A stretch of 8,667 bases of DNA from an uncultured Oscillospiraceae bacterium (GTDB lineage: Bacteria > Bacillota_A > Clostridia > Oscillospirales > Oscillospiraceae): assembly GCA_900770015.1 (NCBI GenBank), contig CAAGIU010000412.1, positions 1 to 8,667 of the forward strand, in the 5' to 3' direction. Made by a program: the position numbers and the translations under genes. Below are positions 1 to 6,255 of the stretch, piece after piece. Under the pieces are notes generated by a model. The model had not been told where the DNA came from. It saw only the letters and a list, made by a program, of their open reading frames with translations, and made no database searches. Positions within the stretch are counted from its first letter, which is position 1; each line of letters begins with the position of its first letter.

Positions 1-840
1 GGCGCTTTTTCCGGTATTATTATCGCGGCGCTTTTGATGGATGCCGTTGCCAATGATTTTCTGCGGCTGCTGCTGGCTATGCTCTGCGGCGGCGTGTTTG
101 CCGGTATCGTCGGCTTCCTCATCGGCGTGCCTGTCCTGCGGCTGCGGGGCGACTATCTGGCCATCGTGACCCTGGCCTTCGGCGAGATCATGAAGAATAT
201 CATCGGCAATATGTATATCGGCTCCGATGAATCCGGCTTCCGCTTTGCCATCGCCACCGCAAAGCCCAAGCTGGTGGGCAAGGGCAAGTGGATCCTCAGC
301 GGCGCCATGGGCGTCACCGGTGTGAAGAAGCTGGCCACCTTTACCGCCGGCTTCTGCCTGATTCTGTTCACCCTGTTTGTGGTGCTGAACCTGATCAATT
401 CCAAGGAAGGCCGAGCCATCAAGGCCGTCCGGGACAACCGGATTGCCGCCGAGTCCGTGGGCATCAACATCACCGCCTTCCGCATGAAGGCCTTCGTGGT
501 CTCCGCGTTCCTGGCGGGCATGGCGGGCGCGCTGTACGGCCTGAACTACTCCTCCCTGGATGCGGCGAAGTTCAACTTCAACACCTCCATCAACATTCTG
601 GTCTTCGTGGTGCTGGGCGGCATGGGCAATATCCTCGGCTCCGTCATCTCCGCCACGGCGCTGTACATCCTGCCGGAGGCCATGCGCGGCCTGGCGGATT
701 ACCGCATGATCATCTACGCCGTTGTGCTGATCCTGGTGATGCTGTTCACCTGGTCGCCCAAGGTCAAGGAAGTGACCTCCGTGATGATGGATAAGCTTCA
801 TCGCGTTTTCAAGAAAGAGAAGGAGGCGAAGGTGCAATGA
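1..840 (+). CDS. livM: LivM-type branched-chain amino acid ABC transporter permease (5' partial)
   Basis: This is one of two membrane permeases of a LIV/HAAT importer, moving branched-chain or related amino acids across the cytoplasmic membrane. The reading frame is open from base 1 and 279 residues are visible. LivM proteins usually have about 320-350, so the N-terminus is lost off the window edge and no internal start should be taken as real. Visible LivM hallmarks, in fragment numbering, are LRLRGDYLAIVTLAFGEI (46-63), the cytoplasmic coupling segment GRAIKAVRDNRIAAESVGIN (137-156) followed by the helix FRMKAFVVSAFLAGMAGALYG (starts 160), and GGMGNILGS (206-214). Several hydrophobic helices run to about residue 250, and a basic tail (KKEKEAK) ends the protein. 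The stop codon overlaps the livG start by 4 nt (ATGA, 837-840), so the genes are co-transcribed and probably translationally coupled. Substrate specificity cannot be read from the permease alone. Confidence 0.95.
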   Translation, partial: GAFSGIIIAALLMDAVANDFLRLLLAMLCGGVFAGIVGFLIGVPVLRLRGDYLAIVTLAFGEIMKNIIGNMYIGSDESGFRFAIATAKPKLVGKGKWILSGAMGVTGVKKLATFTAGFCLILFTLFVVLNLINSKEGRAIKAVRDNRIAAESVGINITAFRMKAFVVSAFLAGMAGALYGLNYSSLDAAKFNFNTSINILVFVVLGGMGNILGSVISATALYILPEAMRGLADYRMIIYAVVLILVMLFTWSPKVKEVTSVMMDKLHRVFKKEKEAKVQ

Positions 841-1682
841 GCAATCATTATCCCAAGAATACCGTTCAGGTTCCCACCTTCAATACCTACCGGGAACAGG
901 ACGCCGGCAAGCCTCTGGTGCTGGATGTCCGCAACCTGGGCATCGACTTCGGCGGCCTGACCGCCGTGGACAGTTTCAATGTCTCCCTGGGTCCCACCGA
1001 GATCTGCGGCCTCATCGGCCCCAACGGCGCCGGTAAGACCACCATCTTCAACCTGCTCACCGGCGTTTACCAGCCCACCCGGGGCTCCGTGCTCATCAAC
1101 GGCATCGATACCAAGGGTATGTCCACCCACAAGGTCACCAAGCTGGGCATCGCCCGTACCTTCCAGAATATCCGCCTGTTCACCGATATGACGGTTCTCG
1201 ACAATGTCAAGGTGGGTATGCACAATCAGATCAAGTGCAATTTCATCTCCAGCCTGTTCCATCTGCCCACCTACTTTGCGGCAGAGAAGAAGGCCAACGA
1301 GAAGGCCATGGAGCTGCTGGACTTCATGGGCCTGGCGGACCTGGCCGACCAGAAGGCCGGCAGCCTGCCCTACGGCGTCCAGCGCCGTCTGGAGATCGTC
1401 CGTGCCCTGGCCACCAACCCCTCCATCATCCTGCTGGACGAGCCCGCCGCCGGCATGAACCCCAGCGAGACCACCGAGCTGATGCACCAGATCCGCAGAA
1501 TTCGCGACACCTTCCACATCGCCATCTTCCTCATTGAGCATGATATGAACCTGGTTATGAATGTCTGCGAGACCATCGCCGTTCTGAACTATGGCCGCCT
1601 GATTGCCAAGGGCACCCCCGAAGAAATTCGAAACAATCCCACCGTGATTGAAGCCTACCTGGGCAAGGAGGAAGCGGAATGA
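837..1682 (+). CDS. livG: LivG-type ABC transporter ATP-binding protein
   Basis: This cytoplasmic ATPase pairs with LivF to power the LivHM permease of the branched-chain amino acid importer. The 281-residue protein has Walker A GPNGAGKT (61-68), Q-loop Q110 (ARTFQNIRLF), a signature in the LivG variant form LPYGVQRR (177-184), Walker B IILLDE (197-202, catalytic E202) and H-loop H235 (LIEHDM). All catalytic elements are intact. It carries about 25 residues before the first ABC strand that E. coli LivG (about 255 aa) lacks. The start is supported by AGGAGG at 821-826, 10 nt upstream of the ATG, and by the ATGA overlap with livM. The C-terminal end AYLGKEEAE is usual for the family. It overlaps livF by 4 nt. 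Confidence 0.96.
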   Translation: MSNHYPKNTVQVPTFNTYREQDAGKPLVLDVRNLGIDFGGLTAVDSFNVSLGPTEICGLIGPNGAGKTTIFNLLTGVYQPTRGSVLINGIDTKGMSTHKVTKLGIARTFQNIRLFTDMTVLDNVKVGMHNQIKCNFISSLFHLPTYFAAEKKANEKAMELLDFMGLADLADQKAGSLPYGVQRRLEIVRALATNPSIILLDEPAAGMNPSETTELMHQIRRIRDTFHIAIFLIEHDMNLVMNVCETIAVLNYGRLIAKGTPEEIRNNPTVIEAYLGKEEAE

Positions 1683-2383
1683 GTTTGCTGAAAATCGACG
1701 ATATCCATGTGTACTACGGCGCCATCCACGCCATCAAAGGCGTCTCCTTTGAGGTCAACGAGGGGGAGATCGTGGCGCTGATCGGCGCCAACGGCGCAGG
1801 CAAGAGCACCATCCTGAAAACCGTCTCCGGCCTGATGCACCCCCGCAGCGGCTCCATCACCTTCTGCGACGAGAACATCACCCACACCGATTCCTATAAG
1901 CTGCTGCCCAAGGGCCTGGCCCACGTCCCCGAGGGACGGCGGATCTTCCTGCAGATGACCGTCCAGGAGAATCTGGAAATGGGCGCCTTCATCCGCAAGA
2001 CCGCAGACCCTGCCGATCTGGAAATGGTGTTCAATTATTTCCCCCGGCTGAAGGAGCGCCGCAAGCAGGTGGCAGGCACCCTTTCCGGCGGCGAGCAGCA
2101 GATGCTGGCCATGTCCCGGGCGCTGATGAGCCATCCCAAGCTGATGATGCTGGATGAGCCCTCCATGGGTCTGGCTCCCATTCTGGTGGATCAGATTTTT
2201 GAGATCATCAAGGAGCTGCACAAGGCAGGCACCACCATTTTGCTGGTGGAGCAGAACGCCCGCAAGGCGCTGCAGATTGCCGACCGCGCCTATGTCCTGG
2301 AGACCGGCAACATCACCCTCTCCGGCACCGGCGCAGAGCTGGCCAAGTCCGACGAGGTGCGCAAGGCCTATCTGGGCGGTTAA
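1679..2383 (+). CDS. livF: LivF-type ABC transporter ATP-binding protein
   Basis: This is the second ATPase of the branched-chain amino acid importer and the last gene of the operon. The 234-residue length is standard for LivF. Motifs are Walker A GANGAGKS (36-43), the LivF-typical VPEGRRIF (83-90) where most ABC proteins have the Q-loop glutamine, signature LSGGEQQ (135-141), Walker B LMMLDE (155-160, E160), and LLVEQNA (188-194) with Gln192 at the usual H-loop histidine position. The last two deviations are normal for LivF and not signs of decay. AAGGAGG at 1665-1671 lies 7 nt before the ATG, inside the end of livG. The stop TAA is followed within 50 nt by an intrinsic terminator, so the operon ends here. 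Confidence 0.96.
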   Translation: MSLLKIDDIHVYYGAIHAIKGVSFEVNEGEIVALIGANGAGKSTILKTVSGLMHPRSGSITFCDENITHTDSYKLLPKGLAHVPEGRRIFLQMTVQENLEMGAFIRKTADPADLEMVFNYFPRLKERRKQVAGTLSGGEQQMLAMSRALMSHPKLMMLDEPSMGLAPILVDQIFEIIKELHKAGTTILLVEQNARKALQIADRAYVLETGNITLSGTGAELAKSDEVRKAYLGG

Positions 2384-2430
2384 TGGGAAAGATTTTCCAG
2401 TCCTTGCATACAATAGAATAAACAAGTCGC

Positions 2431-2463
2431 AAAAGCTGCCGGGAATTTCCCCGGCAGTTTTTT
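2431..2463 (+). terminator. Rho-independent terminator of the liv operon
   Basis: A perfect 8-bp GC-rich stem (CTGCCGGG 2436-2443 with CCCGGCAG 2450-2457) with a 6-nt loop is followed at once by six T residues (2458-2463) and preceded by AAAA. It sits 47 nt after the livF stop. The form is textbook for an intrinsic terminator. Confidence 0.92.
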
Positions 2464-2481
2464 GTATGCGAGGTGATTGCT

Positions 2482-2631
2482 TTGTGCCGCAGAAGGGATA
2501 TGCACTGCTGCTGCCTGCTGTGCTTCGCCCTAGGGATGCTGGTGGGACACTGGATCGATTCCGGGGTCTGGTGCTGGCTGGGCGCGCTGGTGCTGGTGTG
2601 TCTGGGCTTTTCCATGGCAAGCCGCAGATGA
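2482..2631 (+). CDS. Cys-rich two-helix membrane microprotein, 49 aa (unrecognised)
   Basis: I do not recognise this family. The frame starts at TTG 2482, with AGGTGA at 2471-2476 spaced 5 nt before it, and stops at TGA 2629-2631. The product begins (M)CRRRDMHCCCLLCFALG and ends VLVCLGFSMASRR. Two hydrophobic stretches, about residues 9-24 and 29-45, are separated by a short polar turn (HWIDSG). Arginines at both ends (R3-R5, R48-R49) predict a hairpin with both termini in the cytoplasm. Seven of 49 residues are Cys (2, 9-11, 14, 31, 40). An in-frame GTG at 2473 and ATG at 2500 are alternative starts, but the TTG has the best ribosome binding site. It starts 18 nt after the T-tract of the liv terminator and ends 78 nt before the SipL-like gene in the same direction, which hints at a sporulation or envelope link. 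The size and lack of a known homologue keep this tentative. Confidence 0.55.
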   Translation: MCRRRDMHCCCLLCFALGMLVGHWIDSGVWCWLGALVLVCLGFSMASRR

Positions 2632-2648
2632 CTTCAGGGGGCTGCCTG

Positions 2649-2677
2649 GAATATGCCGGTTGAACGGAACATATCCT
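2649..2677 (+). promoter_or_regulatory. Candidate sigma-E (mother-cell sporulation) promoter for the SipL-like gene
   Basis: GAATATG (2649-2655) matches the sigma-E -35 consensus KMATATT at 6 of 7 positions. CATATCCT (2670-2677) matches the -10 consensus CATACAMT at 6 of 8. The spacer is exactly 14 nt, as in Bacillus sigma-E promoters. Predicted initiation near 2683-2685 would leave a short leader containing the ribosome binding site at 2696-2701. The downstream gene's family (SipL) is sigma-E dependent in Clostridioides difficile, which fits. The matches are imperfect and the consensus is recalled, so this is inference. Confidence 0.5.
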
Positions 2678-2695
2678 TTCTCAGAAACCACGTTG

Positions 2696-2701
2696 AAGGA
2701 G
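2696..2701 (+). promoter_or_regulatory. Ribosome binding site fixing the SipL-like start
   Basis: AAGGAG (2696-2701) lies 8 nt before ATG 2710. The in-frame ATG at 2653 has no comparable site and falls inside the candidate -35 element, so 2710 is the better start. Confidence 0.8.
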
Positions 2702-2709
2702 TGTTCCGA

Positions 2710-4197
2710 ATGGAAATGGCTTTTCAAAAAACGGAAATTGCCTGTATGGTCGGCGCGGTGCGGGAAGTCCAGAACTCCGAGCAGACCCAGGAGCTCCGGC
2801 TTCCGGACGGAATGCCGGATATCGGGAAGGTACTCTGCGCCTGGGGACAGGTGATCCTGCGCAGCAAGGAATGGCGCAGCGACAGCATCCTCATCAGCGG
2901 CGGCATGCTCATGTGGGTGCTCTATACCCCGGAGGGCGGCGGCAGCCCCCAGATTCTGGACGGCTGGCTGCCCTTTCAGATGCGGTGGATGCTCCCGGAA
3001 AGCTGCGGTGAGGGCGCCATCCGCATCACCGCCCTGACAAGATTTGCCGATGCCCGGTCGGTGTCCCCCAGAAAGCTGATGCTCCGGGGCGGCATCGGGG
3101 TGATGGCGGAGGCACTGGTGCCCAGAAGCCTGCCGCTGTTCACCCCGGGCCAGGATCCGGAAAATGTGGAGCTGCTGAGAAAGCGCTACCCCGTCCGCCT
3201 GCCCAAGGAAGCGGGGGAGAAGCCCTTCAATCTGGAGGAGGAGCTGAACCCCGGCACCAGGCCGGAGAAGCTGCTCTATTACACCCTGCGCCCGGAGATC
3301 ACCGAGCAGAAGGTGCTGGCCAACAAAATCGCCTTCCGGGGCAACGCCAACCTCCACGCCGTCTGGCTGGGGGAGAACGGCAGCGTCAGCACCCAGGATT
3401 TTCCCGTGCCCTTCTCCCAGTTTGCCGAGCTGCGGGGGAGCTTCAGCCCGGAGGCAAAGGTGGATGTGAACTGCTGCGTCACCGATCTGGAGGCGGAGAC
3501 CAATGAGGCAGGGCTTTTGGCGGTGAAATGCGGCATCGCGGCCCAGTATCTGGTGGATGATGTGCAGGTGCTGGAAACCGTGGAGGATGCCTATGCTCCG
3601 GGCAGAGATTTGCGGATGGAGACGCAGACGCTGGAGGTGCCCGCTCTGCTGGAGCGCAGGACGGAGACCATCGGTGCCGATGCCCAGATCGCGGCGGGCT
3701 CCCAGCTGGCGGATGTCAGCTTCCTGCCGGATTTTCCCAGACAGTACCGGGAGGAGGGCGGCATGGCGCTGGAGGCTCCCGGCACCATCCAGGCCCTTTT
3801 CTACGATGGGGAGGGAAATCTGGCCGCCGCCTCCGCCCGCTGGGAGGGGAAGTTGACCTGGCCCATGGGAGAGGATGCCGCGCTGAGCGCAGTTCCGCTG
3901 GCGCCCCAGACGCCCCAGATTTTTGCCGGAGGGGAGACCACTACAGCCCGGGCAGAGCTGCCGGTGCTGCTGACGGCCACCGGCGGCAGGGGAATTCCCA
4001 TGGTCACGGAGCTGGAGCCGGGGGCGCAGACCGAGCCGGACCCCCAGCGCCCGTCACTGATCCTGCGCAGAGCGGGTACGGATGGCTTGTGGGAGATCGC
4101 CAAGGCCTGCGGCTCCACGGTGGAGGCCATCCGCAGCGCCAACAACATCCAGGAGGAGCCGAAGCCCGGCCAGATGCTGCTGATTCCCGTTCCGTAA
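2710..4197 (+). CDS. SipL-like SPOCS (DUF3794) and LysM domain protein
   Basis: Probable spore morphogenesis protein. In C. difficile, SipL binds SpoIVA through its C-terminal LysM domain and tethers the coat to the forespore surface, a role like that of SpoVID in Bacillus. The 495-residue product is close in size to SipL. An N-terminal SPOCS-like unit spans about 15-140 and contains the conserved QTQELRLPDGMPDIGKVL (25-42). A second related region covers about 190-300 (EITEQKVLANKIAFRGNANL from 196). A variable, acidic and Pro/Gly-rich stretch follows. The LysM motif covers about 452-494: GLWEIAKACGSTVEAIRSAN (459-478) and KPGQMLLIP (485-493), including Trp461. There is no signal peptide or membrane helix, as expected for a mother-cell cytosolic protein. 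A frame-compatible ATG at 2653 would add 19 residues but lacks a ribosome binding site. It could instead be another DUF3794-LysM paralogue, so no symbol is given. The gene appears to have its own promoter. Confidence 0.85.
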   Translation: MEMAFQKTEIACMVGAVREVQNSEQTQELRLPDGMPDIGKVLCAWGQVILRSKEWRSDSILISGGMLMWVLYTPEGGGSPQILDGWLPFQMRWMLPESCGEGAIRITALTRFADARSVSPRKLMLRGGIGVMAEALVPRSLPLFTPGQDPENVELLRKRYPVRLPKEAGEKPFNLEEELNPGTRPEKLLYYTLRPEITEQKVLANKIAFRGNANLHAVWLGENGSVSTQDFPVPFSQFAELRGSFSPEAKVDVNCCVTDLEAETNEAGLLAVKCGIAAQYLVDDVQVLETVEDAYAPGRDLRMETQTLEVPALLERRTETIGADAQIAAGSQLADVSFLPDFPRQYREEGGMALEAPGTIQALFYDGEGNLAAASARWEGKLTWPMGEDAALSAVPLAPQTPQIFAGGETTTARAELPVLLTATGGRGIPMVTELEPGAQTEPDPQRPSLILRRAGTDGLWEIAKACGSTVEAIRSANNIQEEPKPGQMLLIPVP

Positions 4198-4205
4198 TAT
4201 CCAAG

Positions 4206-4242
4206 AAAGCGCCGTCCCGGGGGAGAGCCGGGGCGGCGCTTT
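4206..4242. terminator. Long GC-rich hairpin, probable terminator of the SipL-like gene, possibly bidirectional
   Basis: The arms 4206-4220 (AAAGCGCCGTCCCGG) and 4228-4242 (CCGGGGCGGCGCTTT) pair over 15 positions with one G-U pair and a 7-nt loop, starting 8 nt after the stop codon. On the + strand only TTT follows the stem. On the - strand the arm ends TTTCTT. The U-tracts are short, so termination efficiency is uncertain, but its place between convergent genes fits a shared terminator. Confidence 0.7.
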
Positions 4243-4485
4243 GGCAGACTGTCGCAGCGATGGGGATTTGTCCGCCAACATACAGAATAGCCGCTGCACC
4301 CTGAGATTTGCAATCGGAAATTGTCGAAAGGAAGAAAATGCCTTTTGCGGCAAGTCACCGCAGACAATGCCGCACCGCGCCAGTGCGTTAAATTACAATG
4401 ATTTCGTGTTACAACCTGCTACAGTGGCTGGGAGGGAATGCGTCTTGCTGAATCACAAGTTTTCATATGGTGACAGAGCCCGTTC
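4243..4485. other. Non-coding gap between convergent genes, with a short repeat-like segment
   Basis: No convincing gene is seen here. A + strand frame (4241-4507) runs into the antisense end of the exporter gene, has no ribosome binding site and shows no recognisable composition. The segment 4375-4399 is the reverse complement of 8541-8565 at 22 of 25 positions, including 13 identical bases (4375-4387). A further piece at 4313-4326 resembles 8541-8554 in direct orientation (12 of 14). The stretch therefore seems to hold decayed repeat sequence. No strong T-tracted terminator for the leftward exporter operon was found. A weak 5-bp hairpin (4349-4365) is the only nearby candidate apart from the hairpin at 4206-4242. 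Confidence 0.5.
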
Positions 4486-6255
4486 TTACTCAAACTGTGC
4501 GGCGTAGAGCTGATGGTAGAAGCCTTTTTTCTCCATCAGCGTTTCGTGGGTGCCCATTTCCACCACGTCGCCGTGATCCACCACCAGGATCAGGTCGGCG
4601 TTCTGGATGGTGGACAGCCGGTGGGCGATGACGAAGCAGGTCTTTCCCGCCATCAGACGGCGCATGGCCTTCTGCACCTCCCGTTCGGTGCCGGTGTCCA
4701 CATTGGAGGTGGCCTCGTCCAGAATCAGCATTTTTGCGTCGTAGAGCATGGCCCGGGCGATGGTCAGCAGCTGCTTCTGTCCCTTGGAGATGTTGCCGCC
4801 GTCCTCGCTGATGACGGTGTCGTAGCCCTGGGGCAGCTGCATGATAAAGGGGTGGATCCTGGCGGCCCTGGCCGCTGCCGCCACTTCCTCCCGGGTGGCG
4901 TTCTCCTTGCCGTAGGCGATGTTTTCGAAGATGGTGCCGCCGAAGACCCAAGTGTCCTGCAGCACCATGGCGTAGGCGCTGCGCAGGCTGGAGCGCTTCA
5001 GGCTGCGGATTTCCTGACCGTCCACCAGGATTTCACCCTTGTCCACATCATAAAACCGCATCAGCAGATTGATGATGGTGGTCTTCCCCGCCCCGGTGGG
5101 GCCGACGATGGCCACCAGCTTGCCCGGGGCGGCGGACAGGCTCAGATCGTGGAGAACGGTTTTCCCCGGTTCATAGCCGAAGCTCACATGGTTCAGCTCC
5201 ACCTGACCGTTCACGTCCGTCAGCGTCCCGGCGTTGGGAATATCCTCCGCCTCCTCGGTCTCGTCCAGCAGATGGAAGACCCGCTCGGCGGCGGACAGGG
5301 CGGAGAACAGCTCGTTGACGACGTTGGCGATCTCGTTGATGGGGCCGGAGAACTTCCGGGAGTAGAGGACAAAGGAGGAGATATTGCCCAGGGATACCGC
5401 TTCCATCATGTACAACAGGGAACCGAACATGGCAATGAGGGAGAGGCTGACGTTGTTGATGAAATTCATGGTGGGGCCGATGGTGCAGCCGTAGTACTCC
5501 GCTTCGTAGTAGGCGGTGGCGGCCTCGGTGTTCACGCCGTCAAACCGGGTGCCCACAGAATCGGCGTAGGCATAGGCCTGGATGGTCTTCTGACCGCTGA
5601 GCATTTCCTCCACGAAGCCGTTCAGGGCGCCGTAGCTTTTGGAGCGGCGGGTGTACCGGGGCTGCACCAGTCTGCGCATATACACCGTATAGAGGACGGA
5701 CATGGGGATGGTGAAGAGCACCACCAGCGACAGCACCGGGGAGATGACCACCATCATCAGCAGCGCTCCCATCACGGAAACAAGGCTGGTGACGATCTGG
5801 GTTACATCCGTGGCGATGCAGGAGCTGACCACGTCGATGTCATAGGAGACCCGGCTGATGATGTCGCCGGACTGGTTCCGGTCAAAGAAGCCCACGGGCA
5901 GCTTCATCAGCTTTTGGAAGACATCCCGCCGCATTTTCCGGGCGATCCGCTTGCTGATGAAGGTCATGAGAATGTTGATGCTGACGGTCATCAGGGAGGA
6001 GGCCACATAGACCAGCAGCATCCGCTTTGCGTAGTAGTAGACACGATCAAAATTGACCCTGCCCACCCCTGCGGAGGCCTCGTTGATGGCGGAGCCTGCA
6101 AAGCTGGGGCCCAGCAGGCTCAGCACGTTGCTGACCACGCTGAGCAGCAGGATCACGGCAATGATCCACCGATAGGACGCCAGATAGCTGAGGATCCGCC
6201 GCAGGGTGCCCCGGGTGTCCTTGGGCTTTTTGGTGGTAAATACCTGATTTGCCAT
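4486..6255 (-). CDS. Heterodimeric ABC exporter, canonical-site half (permease-ATPase fusion)
   Basis: This 589-residue half-transporter has an N-terminal six-helix exporter domain (about 20-320, ABC_membrane type I exporter fold) and a C-terminal nucleotide-binding domain (about 350-589). Motifs are aromatic A-loop Y361, Walker A GPTGAGKT (385-392), Q-loop Q433, signature NISKGQKQ (488-495), Walker B MLILDE (509-514) with catalytic E514, D-loop SNVD (517-520) and H-loop H545. Its own catalytic residues are complete, but its signature is SKGQ instead of SGGQ. The ATG directly abuts the upstream gene's TGA, and GGAGG lies 10 nt before it inside that gene, so the two halves are made together. 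It should pair with the gene at 6256-8016 in the cytoplasmic membrane and export drugs, lipids or peptides. The substrate cannot be told from sequence. It belongs to the MdlB/YheH-like group. Confidence 0.95.
   Translation of the reverse strand: MANQVFTTKKPKDTRGTLRRILSYLASYRWIIAVILLLSVVSNVLSLLGPSFAGSAINEASAGVGRVNFDRVYYYAKRMLLVYVASSLMTVSINILMTFISKRIARKMRRDVFQKLMKLPVGFFDRNQSGDIISRVSYDIDVVSSCIATDVTQIVTSLVSVMGALLMMVVISPVLSLVVLFTIPMSVLYTVYMRRLVQPRYTRRSKSYGALNGFVEEMLSGQKTIQAYAYADSVGTRFDGVNTEAATAYYEAEYYGCTIGPTMNFINNVSLSLIAMFGSLLYMMEAVSLGNISSFVLYSRKFSGPINEIANVVNELFSALSAAERVFHLLDETEEAEDIPNAGTLTDVNGQVELNHVSFGYEPGKTVLHDLSLSAAPGKLVAIVGPTGAGKTTIINLLMRFYDVDKGEILVDGQEIRSLKRSSLRSAYAMVLQDTWVFGGTIFENIAYGKENATREEVAAAARAARIHPFIMQLPQGYDTVISEDGGNISKGQKQLLTIARAMLYDAKMLILDEATSNVDTGTEREVQKAMRRLMAGKTCFVIAHRLSTIQNADLILVVDHGDVVEMGTHETLMEKKGFYHQLYAAQFE

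Noticed and set aside
1655..2620. A 321-codon open frame on the - strand over livF
   Set aside because: It is a shadow of livF and of the intergenic terminator, with low-complexity composition and no domain.
2653..2709. Upstream ATG extending the SipL-like protein by 19 residues
   Set aside because: It lacks a ribosome binding site and overlaps the candidate -35 box, whereas ATG 2710 has AAGGAG at ideal spacing and begins at the conserved domain edge.
2530..3357. A 275-codon open frame on the - strand over the SipL-like gene
   Set aside because: It is antisense to a gene with strong domain evidence and has His/Gln/Gly-rich shadow composition.
4349..4365. Small hairpin TGCGG/CCGCA as terminator of the exporter operon
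   Set aside because: The stem is only 5 bp and no U-tract follows directly, so it is too weak to call.
4241..4507. An 88-codon open frame on the + strand between the convergent genes
   Set aside because: There is no ribosome binding site, it starts within the terminator hairpin, overlaps the end of the exporter gene, and its product shows no motif.
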